A stretch of 64,000 nucleotides of DNA from Pontibacillus chungwhensis BH030062 (GTDB taxonomy: Bacteria > Bacillota > Bacilli > Bacillales > BH030062): contig NZ_AVBG01000018.1 of assembly GCF_000770675.1 (NCBI RefSeq), positions 1 through 64,000 on the forward strand, in the 5' to 3' direction. Positions 34,198 through 43,886 of the stretch are shown piece after piece (the stretch's first letter is position 1; each line of letters opens with the position of its first letter). Both the position numbers and the translations under genes were made by a program. A model generated the notes under the pieces. It had not been told where the DNA came from. It searched no databases and saw nothing but the letters and a program-made list of their open reading frames with translations.

Positions 34198-36801
34198 ATG
34201 GCAGTTGAGGAAAAGCAATTAAAACTCGAAAAGGCTTCAAAGATGGTTGATGCGTTAGTGGCTAATGGGAAAAAGGCTTTAGTGGGAATGAAGGAACTAA
34301 ATCAGGAACAGATTGATTTTATTGTGAAGGAAATGGCTCTTGCTGGATTGGATCAGCATATGCCTCTTGCTAAGTTAGCGGTAGAAGAAACGAAGCGTGG
34401 CGTTTATGAAGATAAAATCATCAAGAACTTGTTCTCAACGGAATATATCTATCACAATATTAAGTACGATAAAACGGTCGGCGTTATCAATGATTTAAGC
34501 GAAGAAGGTATGGTGGAAATTGCAGAACCAGTTGGAGTCATCGCGGGGGTTACACCTGTTACCAATCCAACTTCTACAACAATGTTTAAAGCGATTACGT
34601 CGATTAAAACGGGGAATCCGATTATCTTCGCTTTCCATCCGTCTGCTCAGAAATGTAGTACAGAAGCAGCCAGAGTAGTAAGAGATGCAGCAGTTCGCGC
34701 GGGGGCGCCAGAACACTGTGTTCAATGGATTGAGACTCCTTCATTAGAAGCAACTCAGAAACTGATGACTCATGACGGCATTTCTCTTATTCTAGCAACG
34801 GGTGGAGCAGGTATGGTGAAGTCAGCCTACAGCTCAGGGAAGCCAGCTCTTGGAGTGGGTCCTGGTAACGTTCCTTGTTATATTGAAAAGACAGCGAATC
34901 TAAAACGGTCTGTGAACGATTTAATCCTATCTAAAACGTTTGATAATGGAATGATTTGTGCCTCTGAACAAGCGGTGATAATTGATAAAGAAATCTATGA
35001 AGACGTTAAACGAGAAATGATCGATAACAAATGCTACTTCTTAAACCCAGAAGAGCGAGCAAAAGTCGAAAAGCTTGTGATCAATGAGCATTCTTGTGCC
35101 GTTAACGCAGATATTGTAGGGAAGCCAGCCTTTGAAATCGCTCAAATGGCAGGGATCACCGTTCCGAAAGATACTAAAATTCTAGTAGCCGAGTTAAAAG
35201 GTGTCGGCCCTAATTATCCACTATCTAGGGAAAAGCTTAGCCCAGTGCTTGCTTGTTATAGAGCGAACTCTGCTGAAGAAGGATTCAAACGAGCAGAAGA
35301 AATGCTTGAGTTTGGTGGATTAGGTCACTCTGCCGTGATCCATACAGAAGATCAGCAGGTCATTGATGCCTTTGGTCTACGCATGAAAGCAGGCCGCCTC
35401 ATTGTAAATGCGCCATCTTCTCAAGGTGCTATTGGGGATATTTATAATGCTTACATGCCTTCCCTGACACTAGGATGCGGAACATATGGTGGGAACTCAG
35501 TGTCTACGAATGTAGGATCTGTTCACTTAATCAACGTTAAGAAAATGGCGAAACGAACAAATAACATGCAGTGGTTTAAAATTCCGCCGAAAATCTATTT
35601 TGAGAAGAACTCCATTCAGTATTTAGCGAAAATGCCTAAGATTTCAAGAGCCTTTATCGTTACGGATGAGGGCATGGTGAAGCTTGGGTATGTTGATAAA
35701 ATTTTGCACTACTTACGGAAACGCCCAGATTACGTACACTGTGAAATCTTCTCTGATGTAGAACCGGATCCATCCAGTGAAACCGTGATGCGCGGGGCTG
35801 AAATGATGAAGCAGTTCCAGCCAGACGTGATTATCGCGTTAGGTGGAGGATCCGCAATGGATGCTGCTAAAGGAATGTGGCTATTCTACGAACGACCTGA
35901 TACAGATTTCAACGGATTGAAACAGAAATTCTTAGACATTCGTAAACGTGTGTTCAAATACCCTGAACTAGGATTGCAAGCTCAATTTGTAGCCATTCCC
36001 ACGACTTCTGGAACAGGTTCAGAGGTGACATCCTTCTCTGTTATTACAGATAAAGAAGAGAATGTGAAATATCCATTAGCTGATTATGAGTTAACACCTG
36101 ATGTAGCGATTATCGACCCACAGTTTGTCATGACCGTACCAAAAGTCGTTACAGCAGATACAGGTATGGATGTCCTGACTCATGCCATTGAAGCTTACGT
36201 GTCTAATATGGCCAATGATTATACAGACGGTCTTGCGATGAAAGCGATCCAACTGGTGTTTGAGTATCTACCAAGAGCTTATCGCAACGGCGATAAGGAT
36301 GAAGAAGCTCGTGAGAAAATGCATAACGCGTCAACGATTGCCGGCATGGCTTTTGCCAATGCATTCTTAGGTATTAACCACAGTTTGGCACATAAATTAG
36401 GCGCTGAGTTCCACATTGCTCACGGTCGTTCTAATGCCATCCTTATGCCACACGTAATCCGTTACAATGCAACAAAACCAAATAAATTCACAGCATTTCC
36501 TAAGTATGAGCACTTCAAAGCTGATATCCGTTATGCCGAAATCGCTCGCATGCTAGGGTTGCCAGCACGCACAACAGAAGAGGGTGTTGAGAGTTTAGTT
36601 CAAGCCATTATTCGTTTGGCACAGGAATTAAATATTCCAATGAGCATAGCTGAGAACGGAGTCGATGCCAAAGAATTCGAAGCTAAACTGGATTTGTTAG
36701 CAGACCGTGCGTTTGAAGATCAATGTACAACAGCGAACCCTAAATTACCGCTTGTGACAGAATTAGCTGAGGTTTATCGTAAGGCGTACAAAGGAGTATA
36801 G
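34198..36801 (+). CDS. adhE: bifunctional aldehyde/alcohol dehydrogenase
   Basis: AdhE converts acetyl-CoA to acetaldehyde and then ethanol, regenerating two NAD+ in fermentation. The 867-residue fusion has an N-terminal CoA-acylating aldehyde dehydrogenase (about 1-440; catalytic Cys in NGMICASEQAV, NAD site GVGPGNVP) and a C-terminal iron alcohol dehydrogenase (about 455-867; ALGGGSAMDAAKGMW, TTSGTGSEVTSF, and iron ligands in DVLTHAIEAYVS, NHSLAHKLG and IAHGRSNA). ATG at 34198 behind GGGAGGG. Rex boxes upstream imply control by Rex encoded at 5982. Terminator at 36826. Confidence 0.97.
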   Translation: MAVEEKQLKLEKASKMVDALVANGKKALVGMKELNQEQIDFIVKEMALAGLDQHMPLAKLAVEETKRGVYEDKIIKNLFSTEYIYHNIKYDKTVGVINDLSEEGMVEIAEPVGVIAGVTPVTNPTSTTMFKAITSIKTGNPIIFAFHPSAQKCSTEAARVVRDAAVRAGAPEHCVQWIETPSLEATQKLMTHDGISLILATGGAGMVKSAYSSGKPALGVGPGNVPCYIEKTANLKRSVNDLILSKTFDNGMICASEQAVIIDKEIYEDVKREMIDNKCYFLNPEERAKVEKLVINEHSCAVNADIVGKPAFEIAQMAGITVPKDTKILVAELKGVGPNYPLSREKLSPVLACYRANSAEEGFKRAEEMLEFGGLGHSAVIHTEDQQVIDAFGLRMKAGRLIVNAPSSQGAIGDIYNAYMPSLTLGCGTYGGNSVSTNVGSVHLINVKKMAKRTNNMQWFKIPPKIYFEKNSIQYLAKMPKISRAFIVTDEGMVKLGYVDKILHYLRKRPDYVHCEIFSDVEPDPSSETVMRGAEMMKQFQPDVIIALGGGSAMDAAKGMWLFYERPDTDFNGLKQKFLDIRKRVFKYPELGLQAQFVAIPTTSGTGSEVTSFSVITDKEENVKYPLADYELTPDVAIIDPQFVMTVPKVVTADTGMDVLTHAIEAYVSNMANDYTDGLAMKAIQLVFEYLPRAYRNGDKDEEAREKMHNASTIAGMAFANAFLGINHSLAHKLGAEFHIAHGRSNAILMPHVIRYNATKPNKFTAFPKYEHFKADIRYAEIARMLGLPARTTEEGVESLVQAIIRLAQELNIPMSIAENGVDAKEFEAKLDLLADRAFEDQCTTANPKLPLVTELAEVYRKAYKGV

Positions 36802-36825
36802 CTAGTAAATTTGATAAATCTATTA

Positions 36826-36864
36826 AAAAAAGAACCTTAAGGTGTTTAACCTTAAGGTTCTTTG
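36826..36864. terminator. bidirectional terminator after adhE
   Basis: AAAGAACCTTAAGGT / ACCTTAAGGTTCTTT, fifteen perfect pairs, between convergent adhE and the ABC permease gene. Confidence 0.88.
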
Positions 36865-36878
36865 CTTTCCTATCTAAA

Positions 36879-37655
36879 TCAAGCGATATCTTGCTTTTGA
36901 AATCTATAAAAACCGATAACGGCTAATATGAGAGAGTAAACGGCAATGATGGTAAGAGAAAACAAGAGTCCTTCTCCACCGCCCATTACCATGGCCTGAT
37001 TGCTAATAATTTCATTGTCGCTGTAAACCTCAAGCGTTAGGTTCGGGTAGATAAAGTAGCTTGCATTCCAATCTAGTAATTGGAAGAGACCCGTCACCAT
37101 GCCACCCGCTGTATCGATTACAAAGAACAGGACAACCGCCACAGTTGTGCTTTTAAACAAAGTCCCGATAATGACGGATAAACAGAGGTAAAACACGTAA
37201 ACAGGAATTTGATATAAACAAGCTAAAGCAGCTGTTACTAAAAGGTTCTCAGAAGCAGATGATGCATCAAATAGCAGTACAGACACAAGGTAAATGATAA
37301 TGTTAAAGACTACCATTAGCATAAGGGTAGCCAGAAAGCCGCTCACTAGTTTAGATCCAAGGAGAGACAGCCTTGAGATAGGTCGGATCGCCAGTTGCTT
37401 AATTGTCCCCTTATGAAATTCGCTCGTAATAGACGAGGTTGTTATAATGACACCGTAAAATAACAGAAATGTTCCATTTATAAGCATCTGAGAAGTAATC
37501 AGGAACGACTCAGCTGATGGAAGCGCCCCTTCGTTCAAAAAGATGCGTAGGGAAACCGATATAATAAGGTATAATCCCAACACAATGATAAGAAACCATT
37601 TGACGCCGTTTCGATACCAGGTCTTTAACAGTTCGTTATACATTAAAGAGCTCAT
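36879..37655 (-). CDS. ABC-2 type permease
   Basis: A 258-residue membrane subunit with about six helices and the ABC-2 pattern (cytoplasmic start MSSLMYNELLKTWYRNGVKW, first helix 20-40, SEFHKGTIKQLAIRPISR coupling helix near 75-95). With the ATPase encoded upstream it would form an exporter; such pairs handle lantibiotics, lipids or drugs. Its ATG overlaps the ATPase stop by four bases. Confidence 0.88.
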   Translation of the reverse strand: MSSLMYNELLKTWYRNGVKWFLIIVLGLYLIISVSLRIFLNEGALPSAESFLITSQMLINGTFLLFYGVIITTSSITSEFHKGTIKQLAIRPISRLSLLGSKLVSGFLATLMLMVVFNIIIYLVSVLLFDASSASENLLVTAALACLYQIPVYVFYLCLSVIIGTLFKSTTVAVVLFFVIDTAGGMVTGLFQLLDWNASYFIYPNLTLEVYSDNEIISNQAMVMGGGEGLLFSLTIIAVYSLILAVIGFYRFQKQDIA

Positions 37656-38569
37656 GCTTTTTCGCCTCCTGTCAGTTCTAGGAATTGGTCTTCAAGGGTA
37701 TCTTTTAGGATGACTTCGTACAAAAGAATTCCTTGGTCTGAAGCTTCTTTAATAATGGTCGGAATTTGATCTTGTTCAATTTCTGAAAGAGTTATGTACT
37801 TCTTATCTTCTTCTACTGTACCGTATTTCTCGAGCACAGGGATGAGTTCCTTGTTGGAAGTAGCACGGAATAAAGCCTTTACTCTTTGTTCTTCCGATTC
37901 AGTCTTTTCATTCATAGAGAATTGTTTTACGAACTTCCCGTCTTGGATGATCAACACTTCATCACACATCATTTCCGCTTCTGACAAAAGGTGAGTAGAA
38001 ACAAGTACAGTGACTCCTTCGTCATCTGCCAAGGTTCTTAGATAACTACGCAACTCCCGAATGCCTTTTGGATCCAGCCCATTTGTTGGCTCATCAAGAA
38101 TAAGGATAGATGGTTTATGAAGCAGGGCCTGTGCAATCCCGAGCCTTTGCTTCATACCCAGTGAATATGTCTTCACTTTATCATCAATAGCTCCTGACAA
38201 CTCTACAAAATTCACTAGCTCGTTAATTCGGTCTTGTGAAATCTTTGGCGTGTGCATACGGCTGAAATGTTGCATGTTCTGTGTGCCTGACATTAGGTTA
38301 TACATCTCTGGATTTTCAACTACAGCTCCAATACTTGAGAGAGCTTTGCTCCGCTCTGTTTTTAAGTTATGACCATTAACGATAATTTCTCCTTTGTCAG
38401 CGTGAAGAAGACTTACAAGCATGCGAATTGTCGTTGTTTTTCCGGCACCGTTTGGTCCGAGGAATCCATAAATTTTTCCTTTATCAAGTTCGAAGGAAAG
38501 GTCATCAATAATCGTTTTTTTCTTAAACGATTTTGATAGATTTTTAACTACAAGTGGTTTAGATGACAA
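37652..38569 (-). CDS. ABC transporter ATPase (ABC-2 partner)
   Basis: A 305-residue ATPase with Walker A GPNGAGKTT near residue 38, signature YSLGMKQRLGIAQALL near 130, Walker B ILILDEPTNGLDP and the H-loop STHLLSEAE. The extra C-terminal ~85 residues (EEDKKYITL, EVILKDTLEDQFLELTG) are typical of bacitracin/lantibiotic-exporter-like ATPases (BcrA group). First gene of the pair; start ATG at 38569. Substrate unknown; no two-component genes adjoin. Confidence 0.92.
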   Translation of the reverse strand: MSSKPLVVKNLSKSFKKKTIIDDLSFELDKGKIYGFLGPNGAGKTTTIRMLVSLLHADKGEIIVNGHNLKTERSKALSSIGAVVENPEMYNLMSGTQNMQHFSRMHTPKISQDRINELVNFVELSGAIDDKVKTYSLGMKQRLGIAQALLHKPSILILDEPTNGLDPKGIRELRSYLRTLADDEGVTVLVSTHLLSEAEMMCDEVLIIQDGKFVKQFSMNEKTESEEQRVKALFRATSNKELIPVLEKYGTVEEDKKYITLSEIEQDQIPTIIKEASDQGILLYEVILKDTLEDQFLELTGGEKA

Positions 38570-38825
38570 ACAATCAGCTCCTTTGTTAGATACTGTATCC
38601 CTTTACGTTTATGGTAAATAAAAGGTTTCATTCCATTTATAGGAACACAGAACTTACCGTACCACAATCTCACATTATATGGAATAGGGGATGGTGGATG
38701 AAAAGAAAATACTGGCGTGGTAGGGGAACCATTCCCAAAGGGGAGAGTTTTACTAGTTTTACTGTTCACCCTCTGTAGTATATAATGGAGTGTCAAAGAA
38801 GAAGAAGAAAAGTTGGGAAGTGCCT

Positions 38826-40331
38826 ATGAATAAACGAAAGAATAACGGATATAAGAAGTCTGGTAATAAAACCAGAAATAAACCCAATAGTTCTGAGAAA
38901 CCGTACGGAAAGAAACAAGCAACGCGAGGAAATCGTGGAGACAGCAAATCAAAAGGCAAGCGTCATGCATCTGATAAACGTCAACGAGGCGGCAGCAAGG
39001 CTGTAACGGCTGAAGTGACCTGTTCTGGTCTGACTTCAGAGGGCAAAGGTATTGCCCAGTGGGAAGGGAAAGAGCTTGAAGTTCCGCATCTTTTACCTGG
39101 TGAGAAGGCTGAAGTCCTTGTAACAAGACAAGGTCCCTATGTAAATGCGGAAGTAAAGCGGGTCATCAGCGCGGCGAAAGAACGCGTGGAGCCACCATGC
39201 CCGTATTACTATCAGTGTGGAGGCTGTCAGCTCCAACATATGACCAATAACGCTCAAGATCGCTTCAAGCAAAAAACGATCGATAAGCTCATGAAACCAT
39301 TTGGCAAGCCACTTCCGATTATGACAATGGATCACCCGTATGATTATCGAAACAAGAGTCATACGACATTTGGTCTTAACCAGAATCGACAGGTGATTGG
39401 TGGCCTGTATGCTCAGAATAGCCATGAGATTATTCCAATGGATCGTTGTTTGATTCATGATCCAAAAGCGGACGAGATTGTGAATACGATAAAAGACTAT
39501 CTCAAACATTCGAAGATGCAGCCTTATAATGAAGACACGGGACAAGGCTTTCTTCGTCACGTGCTCATTAAGGTCGGCAAGGTCAGCGGTGAAATTATGG
39601 TTGTCCTTGTTACGGCTTCATCTGAATTTAAGGGGAAGAACAATTTCGTGAAAGCTTTACGAAAAGCTCATCCTGAAATTACAACTCTTCTTATGAACGT
39701 AAACAACAAGAAAACGTCTATGGTTCTTGGTGATCAGGAGAAAGTTCTGTTTGGTAAAGGAACGATTACGGATACACTTGGTGGAATGGAGTTCGAGATC
39801 TCGGCTAAATCGTTCTATCAAATCAACCCGGTTCAAACGGAGAAATTGTATGGGAAAGCCATAGAAATGGCAGAGCTTACAGGAAATGAAACTGTAATCG
39901 ACGCCTACTGCGGAATTGGTACAATCGGCCTTATTGCCAGTCAGAAAGCTGGAAACGTTATTGGCGTTGAGCTTAATAAAGATGCCGTTCGTGACGCGAT
40001 CCGCAACTCTAAACGTAACGGAGTGAAGAATGCCCGTTTCTACCAAGGAGATGCTGGTGAGTTTATGGTGAACATGGCTTCAAAGGGTGAGAAAGCAGAT
40101 GTCGTTATTATGGACCCGCCAAGAAGCGGCAGTGACGAAGCATTCTTATCAAGTGTGGCGAAGCTTAAGCCAAAGCGCGTTGTGTATGTATCGTGTAATC
40201 CGGAGACGCAGGCTCGTGATTTGAAGTACTTGGTGAAGAACGGGTATCAGGTTGATGGCATTCAGCCAGTAGATATGTTTCCACAAACTTACCATGTAGA
40301 GTCAGTTGTGAAATTAGTACGGAAAGATTAA
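38826..40331 (+). CDS. rlmCD: 23S rRNA (uracil-C5) methyltransferase RlmCD
   Basis: A TrmA/RumA-family enzyme that methylates uridines U747 and U1939 of 23S rRNA using S-adenosylmethionine; in B. subtilis one enzyme does both. The 501 residues begin with an unusual ~55-residue Lys/Arg/Gly-rich tail, then a TRAM domain (about 57-115), iron-sulfur cysteines in CPYYYQCGGCQLQH, SAM site VIDAYCGIGTIGL, and the catalytic Cys in YVSCNPETQARDL. The start is uncertain: ATG 38826 is chosen, GTG 38790 is possible. The basic tail may add RNA affinity. Confidence 0.93.
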   Translation: MNKRKNNGYKKSGNKTRNKPNSSEKPYGKKQATRGNRGDSKSKGKRHASDKRQRGGSKAVTAEVTCSGLTSEGKGIAQWEGKELEVPHLLPGEKAEVLVTRQGPYVNAEVKRVISAAKERVEPPCPYYYQCGGCQLQHMTNNAQDRFKQKTIDKLMKPFGKPLPIMTMDHPYDYRNKSHTTFGLNQNRQVIGGLYAQNSHEIIPMDRCLIHDPKADEIVNTIKDYLKHSKMQPYNEDTGQGFLRHVLIKVGKVSGEIMVVLVTASSEFKGKNNFVKALRKAHPEITTLLMNVNNKKTSMVLGDQEKVLFGKGTITDTLGGMEFEISAKSFYQINPVQTEKLYGKAIEMAELTGNETVIDAYCGIGTIGLIASQKAGNVIGVELNKDAVRDAIRNSKRNGVKNARFYQGDAGEFMVNMASKGEKADVVIMDPPRSGSDEAFLSSVAKLKPKRVVYVSCNPETQARDLKYLVKNGYQVDGIQPVDMFPQTYHVESVVKLVRKD

Positions 40332-40393
40332 GCAGGAAACCGATGAGATTTCATTTTTTTAGGTAAGCTATAATTTCAAGATATTATAAGAAG

Positions 40394-40427
40394 ACTACCT
40401 CCTTGTTTTGAATGGAGGTAGTTTTTT
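40394..40427 (+). terminator. rlmCD terminator
   Basis: ACTACCTCC / GGAGGTAGTTTTTT hairpin with T-run, about 60 bases after the stop. Confidence 0.85.
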
Positions 40428-40526
40428 GTGGATAGAATTTAGAGGCTATGCACTATGAGGGGGGCAATTAGTGAGAAAGAGTGGTGGATTAGATCATTAA
40501 AGCATAAATCACAGTTTTTGGGATGA

Positions 40527-40673
40527 TTACTCTTTATCATGCTTCTGATCATGTATTTGATCTGTCTTTTGAGCTTTTGGTGCTTGGTCTTCTGTCTGCT
40601 TGCTTCCAATGATTTTATTCTTTTTAGAACATTTGCTGCACTTTCTTTTTGGTAATTTCCTTCTTTTAACCAC
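40527..40673 (-). CDS. small basic CxxC protein, unknown
   Basis: A 48-residue candidate read from GTG at 40673 with GGAG nine bases upstream. The first half is very basic with one CxxC (VVKRRKLPKRKCSKCSKKNK); the second half is Gln/His/Asp-rich (QAPKAQKTDQIHDQKHDKE). I do not recognise it. Supported by the ribosome site and by lack of another feature in the 530-bp spacer; otherwise weak. Divergent from the Cys-rich gene at 40863. Confidence 0.45.
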   Translation of the reverse strand: MVKRRKLPKRKCSKCSKKNKIIGSKQTEDQAPKAQKTDQIHDQKHDKE

Positions 40674-40862
40674 TATATCATTCTCCTTTTCTTCGTTAAG
40701 TCAGTTTCCAATTGTATATGCTTCTTAATAAGTTCTTTCTTAATGATACAACCCATTTATTAGGGGAAAACCTCTTTTTTTCTAACTTTAGGTTGTTGGC
40801 TCAAACTCTTTCCTGCCCATTTGAATAGGTTATAGAGAATTCAAATAGAAAGGATGATAATA

Positions 40863-41537
40863 GTGAGTGAAGAAAAAGTAACAAAAGAGGTTAGTGATGC
40901 GGAGGTTAAGGGGAACAACCTAACCCCTCTTAGCGACCCGTGTGACTGTAGTATGGAAGTAGATGCATGTTGTGTGAAACAAGTGCCATCGTTCTTTAAC
41001 AATGATTTCAGCACTGATGACCCACGCATTTCTTATGATCCAACATGTTTATGTTGTGTCGTCGAACAATGTGAAGTTGTTCTATCCTGTAGTGGTGCTG
41101 CAGACCGAACGATTGTAACACCTGCTCTAGTTATAAAAGGCTGTATGCCATATCAAATCGAAACGCGTTTCAATGATCCGGCTGTATGTTCTGAAAATAC
41201 AGGAACTACAAATTCAACAGCCATCGTATGCAATGACACTGTATGTTTCGACAATGCCGTCTACTTTGATCCAAACAATGATGTCGATCGCTTGCAAGAT
41301 ATCTGTGACTGTTTAAACGGTTTGTTTAACGGTGGTACTGTAAATAGTAGTGATGTTTGTGACCTAATCAGAGTAAAGGGTGGAAGTGAAAAAGCGACTC
41401 TTCACAAATGTAAGAACTTCGAAAAGATTACTACTTTCAGCTCAGATGAAGGCCGTTGTAAAGACAGATTTGTGCGCTTTAAAGCTACTTTCGAAATCAA
41501 TGATTCAGTAATTCAAAAATGCATCCCTGCACGTTAA
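40863..41537 (+). CDS. cysteine-rich protein, possible spore coat component
   Basis: A 224-residue protein with 19 cysteines, many as CxC, CC or LCC (PCDCSMEVDACC, TCLCCVVEQC, ICDCLNG). It lacks a signal peptide and membrane segment. Such cysteine loads in a cytosolic Bacillaceae protein are typical of spore coat or exosporium proteins that become disulfide-linked, so that role is suggested, not shown. I do not recognise the family. GTG start at 40863 is nine bases after AAAGGA; an in-frame ATG at 40854 is too close to that site. Convergent with the coiled-coil gene at 41612. Confidence 0.72.
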   Translation: MSEEKVTKEVSDAEVKGNNLTPLSDPCDCSMEVDACCVKQVPSFFNNDFSTDDPRISYDPTCLCCVVEQCEVVLSCSGAADRTIVTPALVIKGCMPYQIETRFNDPAVCSENTGTTNSTAIVCNDTVCFDNAVYFDPNNDVDRLQDICDCLNGLFNGGTVNSSDVCDLIRVKGGSEKATLHKCKNFEKITTFSSDEGRCKDRFVRFKATFEINDSVIQKCIPAR

Positions 41538-41550
41538 GAATTTAAAAAAC

Positions 41551-41582
41551 GATCCCATAGCTCTTATAGAACTATGGGATCC
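41551..41582. terminator. symmetrical hairpin between convergent genes
   Basis: GATCCCATAG / CTATGGGATC around CTCTTATAGAA; no strong T-run. Confidence 0.6.
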
Positions 41583-41611
41583 CTACATAAATTATTATGG
41601 CTTTTACTAGA

Positions 41612-42373
41612 TTACATGTTCCCTTTATAAATTTTCTGGTGTATAGGGAGTTGCCTGGTGGCTTTTTTTTGCTCTCTTTTTTGATTGGATTCGGTTAGAA
41701 TCTCAATAAGTTGCTGTGATTGTTCTTTTATTGCTTCTTTCATTTCCAGAAAGGTTTCGTTATGCTTTTTTAACTCATTACCTGCAAGTATAATCTCTTT
41801 ATACAAATCTTCTATGTTCATATTACTTTCTTCATATTTCGTTGATGCTATTTCTAAATTTTCTTTTTTTTGAGTAGTACTTTGTACGAGCACTTGACTG
41901 TCTCTCGATTGTTCTTCCACTCTGGCTGTTAATTGTTCGAGAGCTGTTATCATAAATTGAGCCATATTCTCGCTTTCTTGCTTAATAACATTAATTAATG
42001 AAGTTCCTAAGCGTTCTATTTGATTTGTAATTTCGACCTTTTGTTGTTGGGTGCTTTCTAGAATGGAGGTTTCGTTATTTATTCTTAATGCATCATTTAT
42101 TGCACCTATTTGCTTTTCGATCAATTCAAGGTTATCCCTAATATGAGTAATAGCTTCTGTGAGTTGAATTTGTTGGCCACCTAAGTCATCTAATTGCTGT
42201 TCGTAGTAAAAGGCGATTTGCTGAAAGACAAGCGCATCTTCCGAAAGGTTCAATTCATTTGATAGAGCGTTCTTAGTGTCTGCTATGTCTTTAGAACACC
42301 TTGTTGTCTCTATTTGCTCATGTGTAGGTATCCCTTTGGACGGCATGTTCGTATTTCCGGGTTTTTTATTCAT
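41612..42373 (-). CDS. coiled-coil protein, unknown
   Basis: A 253-residue protein made almost wholly of charged, Gln/Glu/Lys-rich helix from about residue 25 to 235, with heptad-like patterns (for example IEKQIGAINDALRINNE and QLTARVEEQSRD). One Cys (TRCSKDI). No membrane segment, catalytic motif or known family. The basic end KKATRQLPIHQKIYKGNM could bind nucleic acid or another protein. ATG behind AGGGGAAGGGGAAC. Convergent with the Cys-rich gene; a spore-related structural role for both is speculation. Confidence 0.65.
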   Translation of the reverse strand: MNKKPGNTNMPSKGIPTHEQIETTRCSKDIADTKNALSNELNLSEDALVFQQIAFYYEQQLDDLGGQQIQLTEAITHIRDNLELIEKQIGAINDALRINNETSILESTQQQKVEITNQIERLGTSLINVIKQESENMAQFMITALEQLTARVEEQSRDSQVLVQSTTQKKENLEIASTKYEESNMNIEDLYKEIILAGNELKKHNETFLEMKEAIKEQSQQLIEILTESNQKREQKKATRQLPIHQKIYKGNM

Positions 42374-42626
42374 TCTGAAGTTCCCCTTCCCCTCACTTCA
42401 AGCACTAGCCTATTATCCCTAACACATCTTATGTATATAACTTTAATTTGTTACGGCAGTATTCAATGAAGGAATGCATAGTGCTTGTAAGAGTGAGTTA
42501 GAAGCAGCTGTTCTTAAACATTCTAGTTTGAAGGAAAGTTCTTTAAAGGAAAGTTCAGAATATTGTTTACAAAAGCAATAACATGCGTTAAAGTGATAAA
42601 GTATAACTGAATAACCGATTTCAATT

Positions 42627-42729
42627 CTTATCAAGAGTGACCGAGGGAGAGGCCCGTTGACGTCACAGCAACCTTCCTGATGGAGTGGTGCTAATTCCGG
42701 CAGAATGAAACACATTCTGGGAGATAAGG
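42627..42729 (+). ncRNA. SAM-I riboswitch (S box)
   Basis: Contains the S-box blocks in order: P1 CTTATC / GATAAG, AGAGTGACCGAGGGA, GGCCCGTTGACG, CAGCAACC, GGTGCTAATTCC and GGCAGAATG. It precedes metNIQ; S-adenosylmethionine binding should favour the terminator at 42756 and stop methionine uptake. Confidence 0.97.
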
Positions 42730-42755
42730 GTTTTGCAGGTCTTAATTTGGCGAAA

Positions 42756-42790
42756 CTCTCTTCCGAATGGAAAAGGGTTTTTTTATTTTT
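42756..42790 (+). terminator. S-box expression-platform terminator
   Basis: CTCTCTTCC / GGAAAAGGG stem with one mismatch, followed by TTTTTTTATTTTT. Confidence 0.8.
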
Positions 42791-42842
42791 ACAAGAGTTT
42801 TTGGCACGTAACGAACAACAGTTTAGAAACGGGGGGAGATCG

Positions 42843-43886
42843 ATGATTTCCATACAACAGTTGAGTAAGACATACGCATCGAAAGAAGGAACAGTTATCG
42901 GTGTAGACGATGTATCCTTAGATATCAATCAAGGAGAGGTGTTTGGGATCGTTGGGTATAGCGGAGCGGGAAAGAGCACGCTTTTGCGTTGCCTGAACAT
43001 TCTTGAGCGCCCTACAAGCGGGAAGGTGACGATAGATGGAATCGATCTCATGTCTCTGTCATCAAAAGAATTACGAAAGGCACGCCAATCTATCGGTATG
43101 ATCTTTCAAGGGTTCCACCTTACAATGGCTAAAACTGTTGTAGAAAATGTAGGCTTTGCATTAAAAGCTGCAGGAGTGGGGCGCATAGAGCGTAAGCAAC
43201 GGGCGGAAGAATTGCTCGAACTTGTGGGATTATCTGATAAAGCGAACCAGTATCCCGCTCAACTAAGTGGAGGGCAAAAACAACGCGTGAGTATTGCAAG
43301 AGCCCTCGCCAATAATCCGAAAGTGCTGTTATGTGATGAGGCTACTTCCGCTCTTGATCCAAACACAACACAATCCATTCTTCAGCTGCTGAAGAAAATT
43401 AACCAGGAACTTGGGTTAACGATCGTGTTGATTACACATGAGATGGAAGTCGTTAAAGAAATCTGTGACCGATGTGCAGTTATGGAGCAGGGCAGGGTGG
43501 TCGAAGAAGGCGATACATACGATATCTTTGCAAACCCAAAGAATGAGTTAACAGAACGGTTCATTAAGACGGTCATCGATTTTACGATTCCTGAGGCACT
43601 CCTTAAGAAGAGCGAGGGAACCATCGTTCTTTTAAAATTTACTGGGGATTTGGCTGGAGAAGCGGTTGTATCTGACTTGCTTCAAGAGCACAGGATACGA
43701 GGCAATATTCTTCATGGAAAGATCGACTATATTCAGGAGAAGCCCCTTGGAACCTTTGTCATGGAATTAAAGGGGGATAACCAGGAAATTAACCGGGCAC
43801 TAGCAAGCCTGCGAGCAACATTAGGAGAAGTGGAGGTGATAGAGAATGATCGATCAACTGATTACACTATGGCCAGAGCTGAGTAA
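42843..43886 (+). CDS. metN: methionine ABC transporter ATPase
   Basis: MetN powers high-affinity methionine import. The 347-residue protein has Walker A GYSGAGKST near residue 38, signature LSGGQKQRVSIARAL near 140, Walker B VLLCDEATSALDP and a C-terminal NIL domain (about 270-345) that senses methionine in related transporters. The ATG at 42843 follows GGGGGGAG; a longer reading would translate the riboswitch. It overlaps metI by 41 bases. Confidence 0.96.
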   Translation: MISIQQLSKTYASKEGTVIGVDDVSLDINQGEVFGIVGYSGAGKSTLLRCLNILERPTSGKVTIDGIDLMSLSSKELRKARQSIGMIFQGFHLTMAKTVVENVGFALKAAGVGRIERKQRAEELLELVGLSDKANQYPAQLSGGQKQRVSIARALANNPKVLLCDEATSALDPNTTQSILQLLKKINQELGLTIVLITHEMEVVKEICDRCAVMEQGRVVEEGDTYDIFANPKNELTERFIKTVIDFTIPEALLKKSEGTIVLLKFTGDLAGEAVVSDLLQEHRIRGNILHGKIDYIQEKPLGTFVMELKGDNQEINRALASLRATLGEVEVIENDRSTDYTMARAE

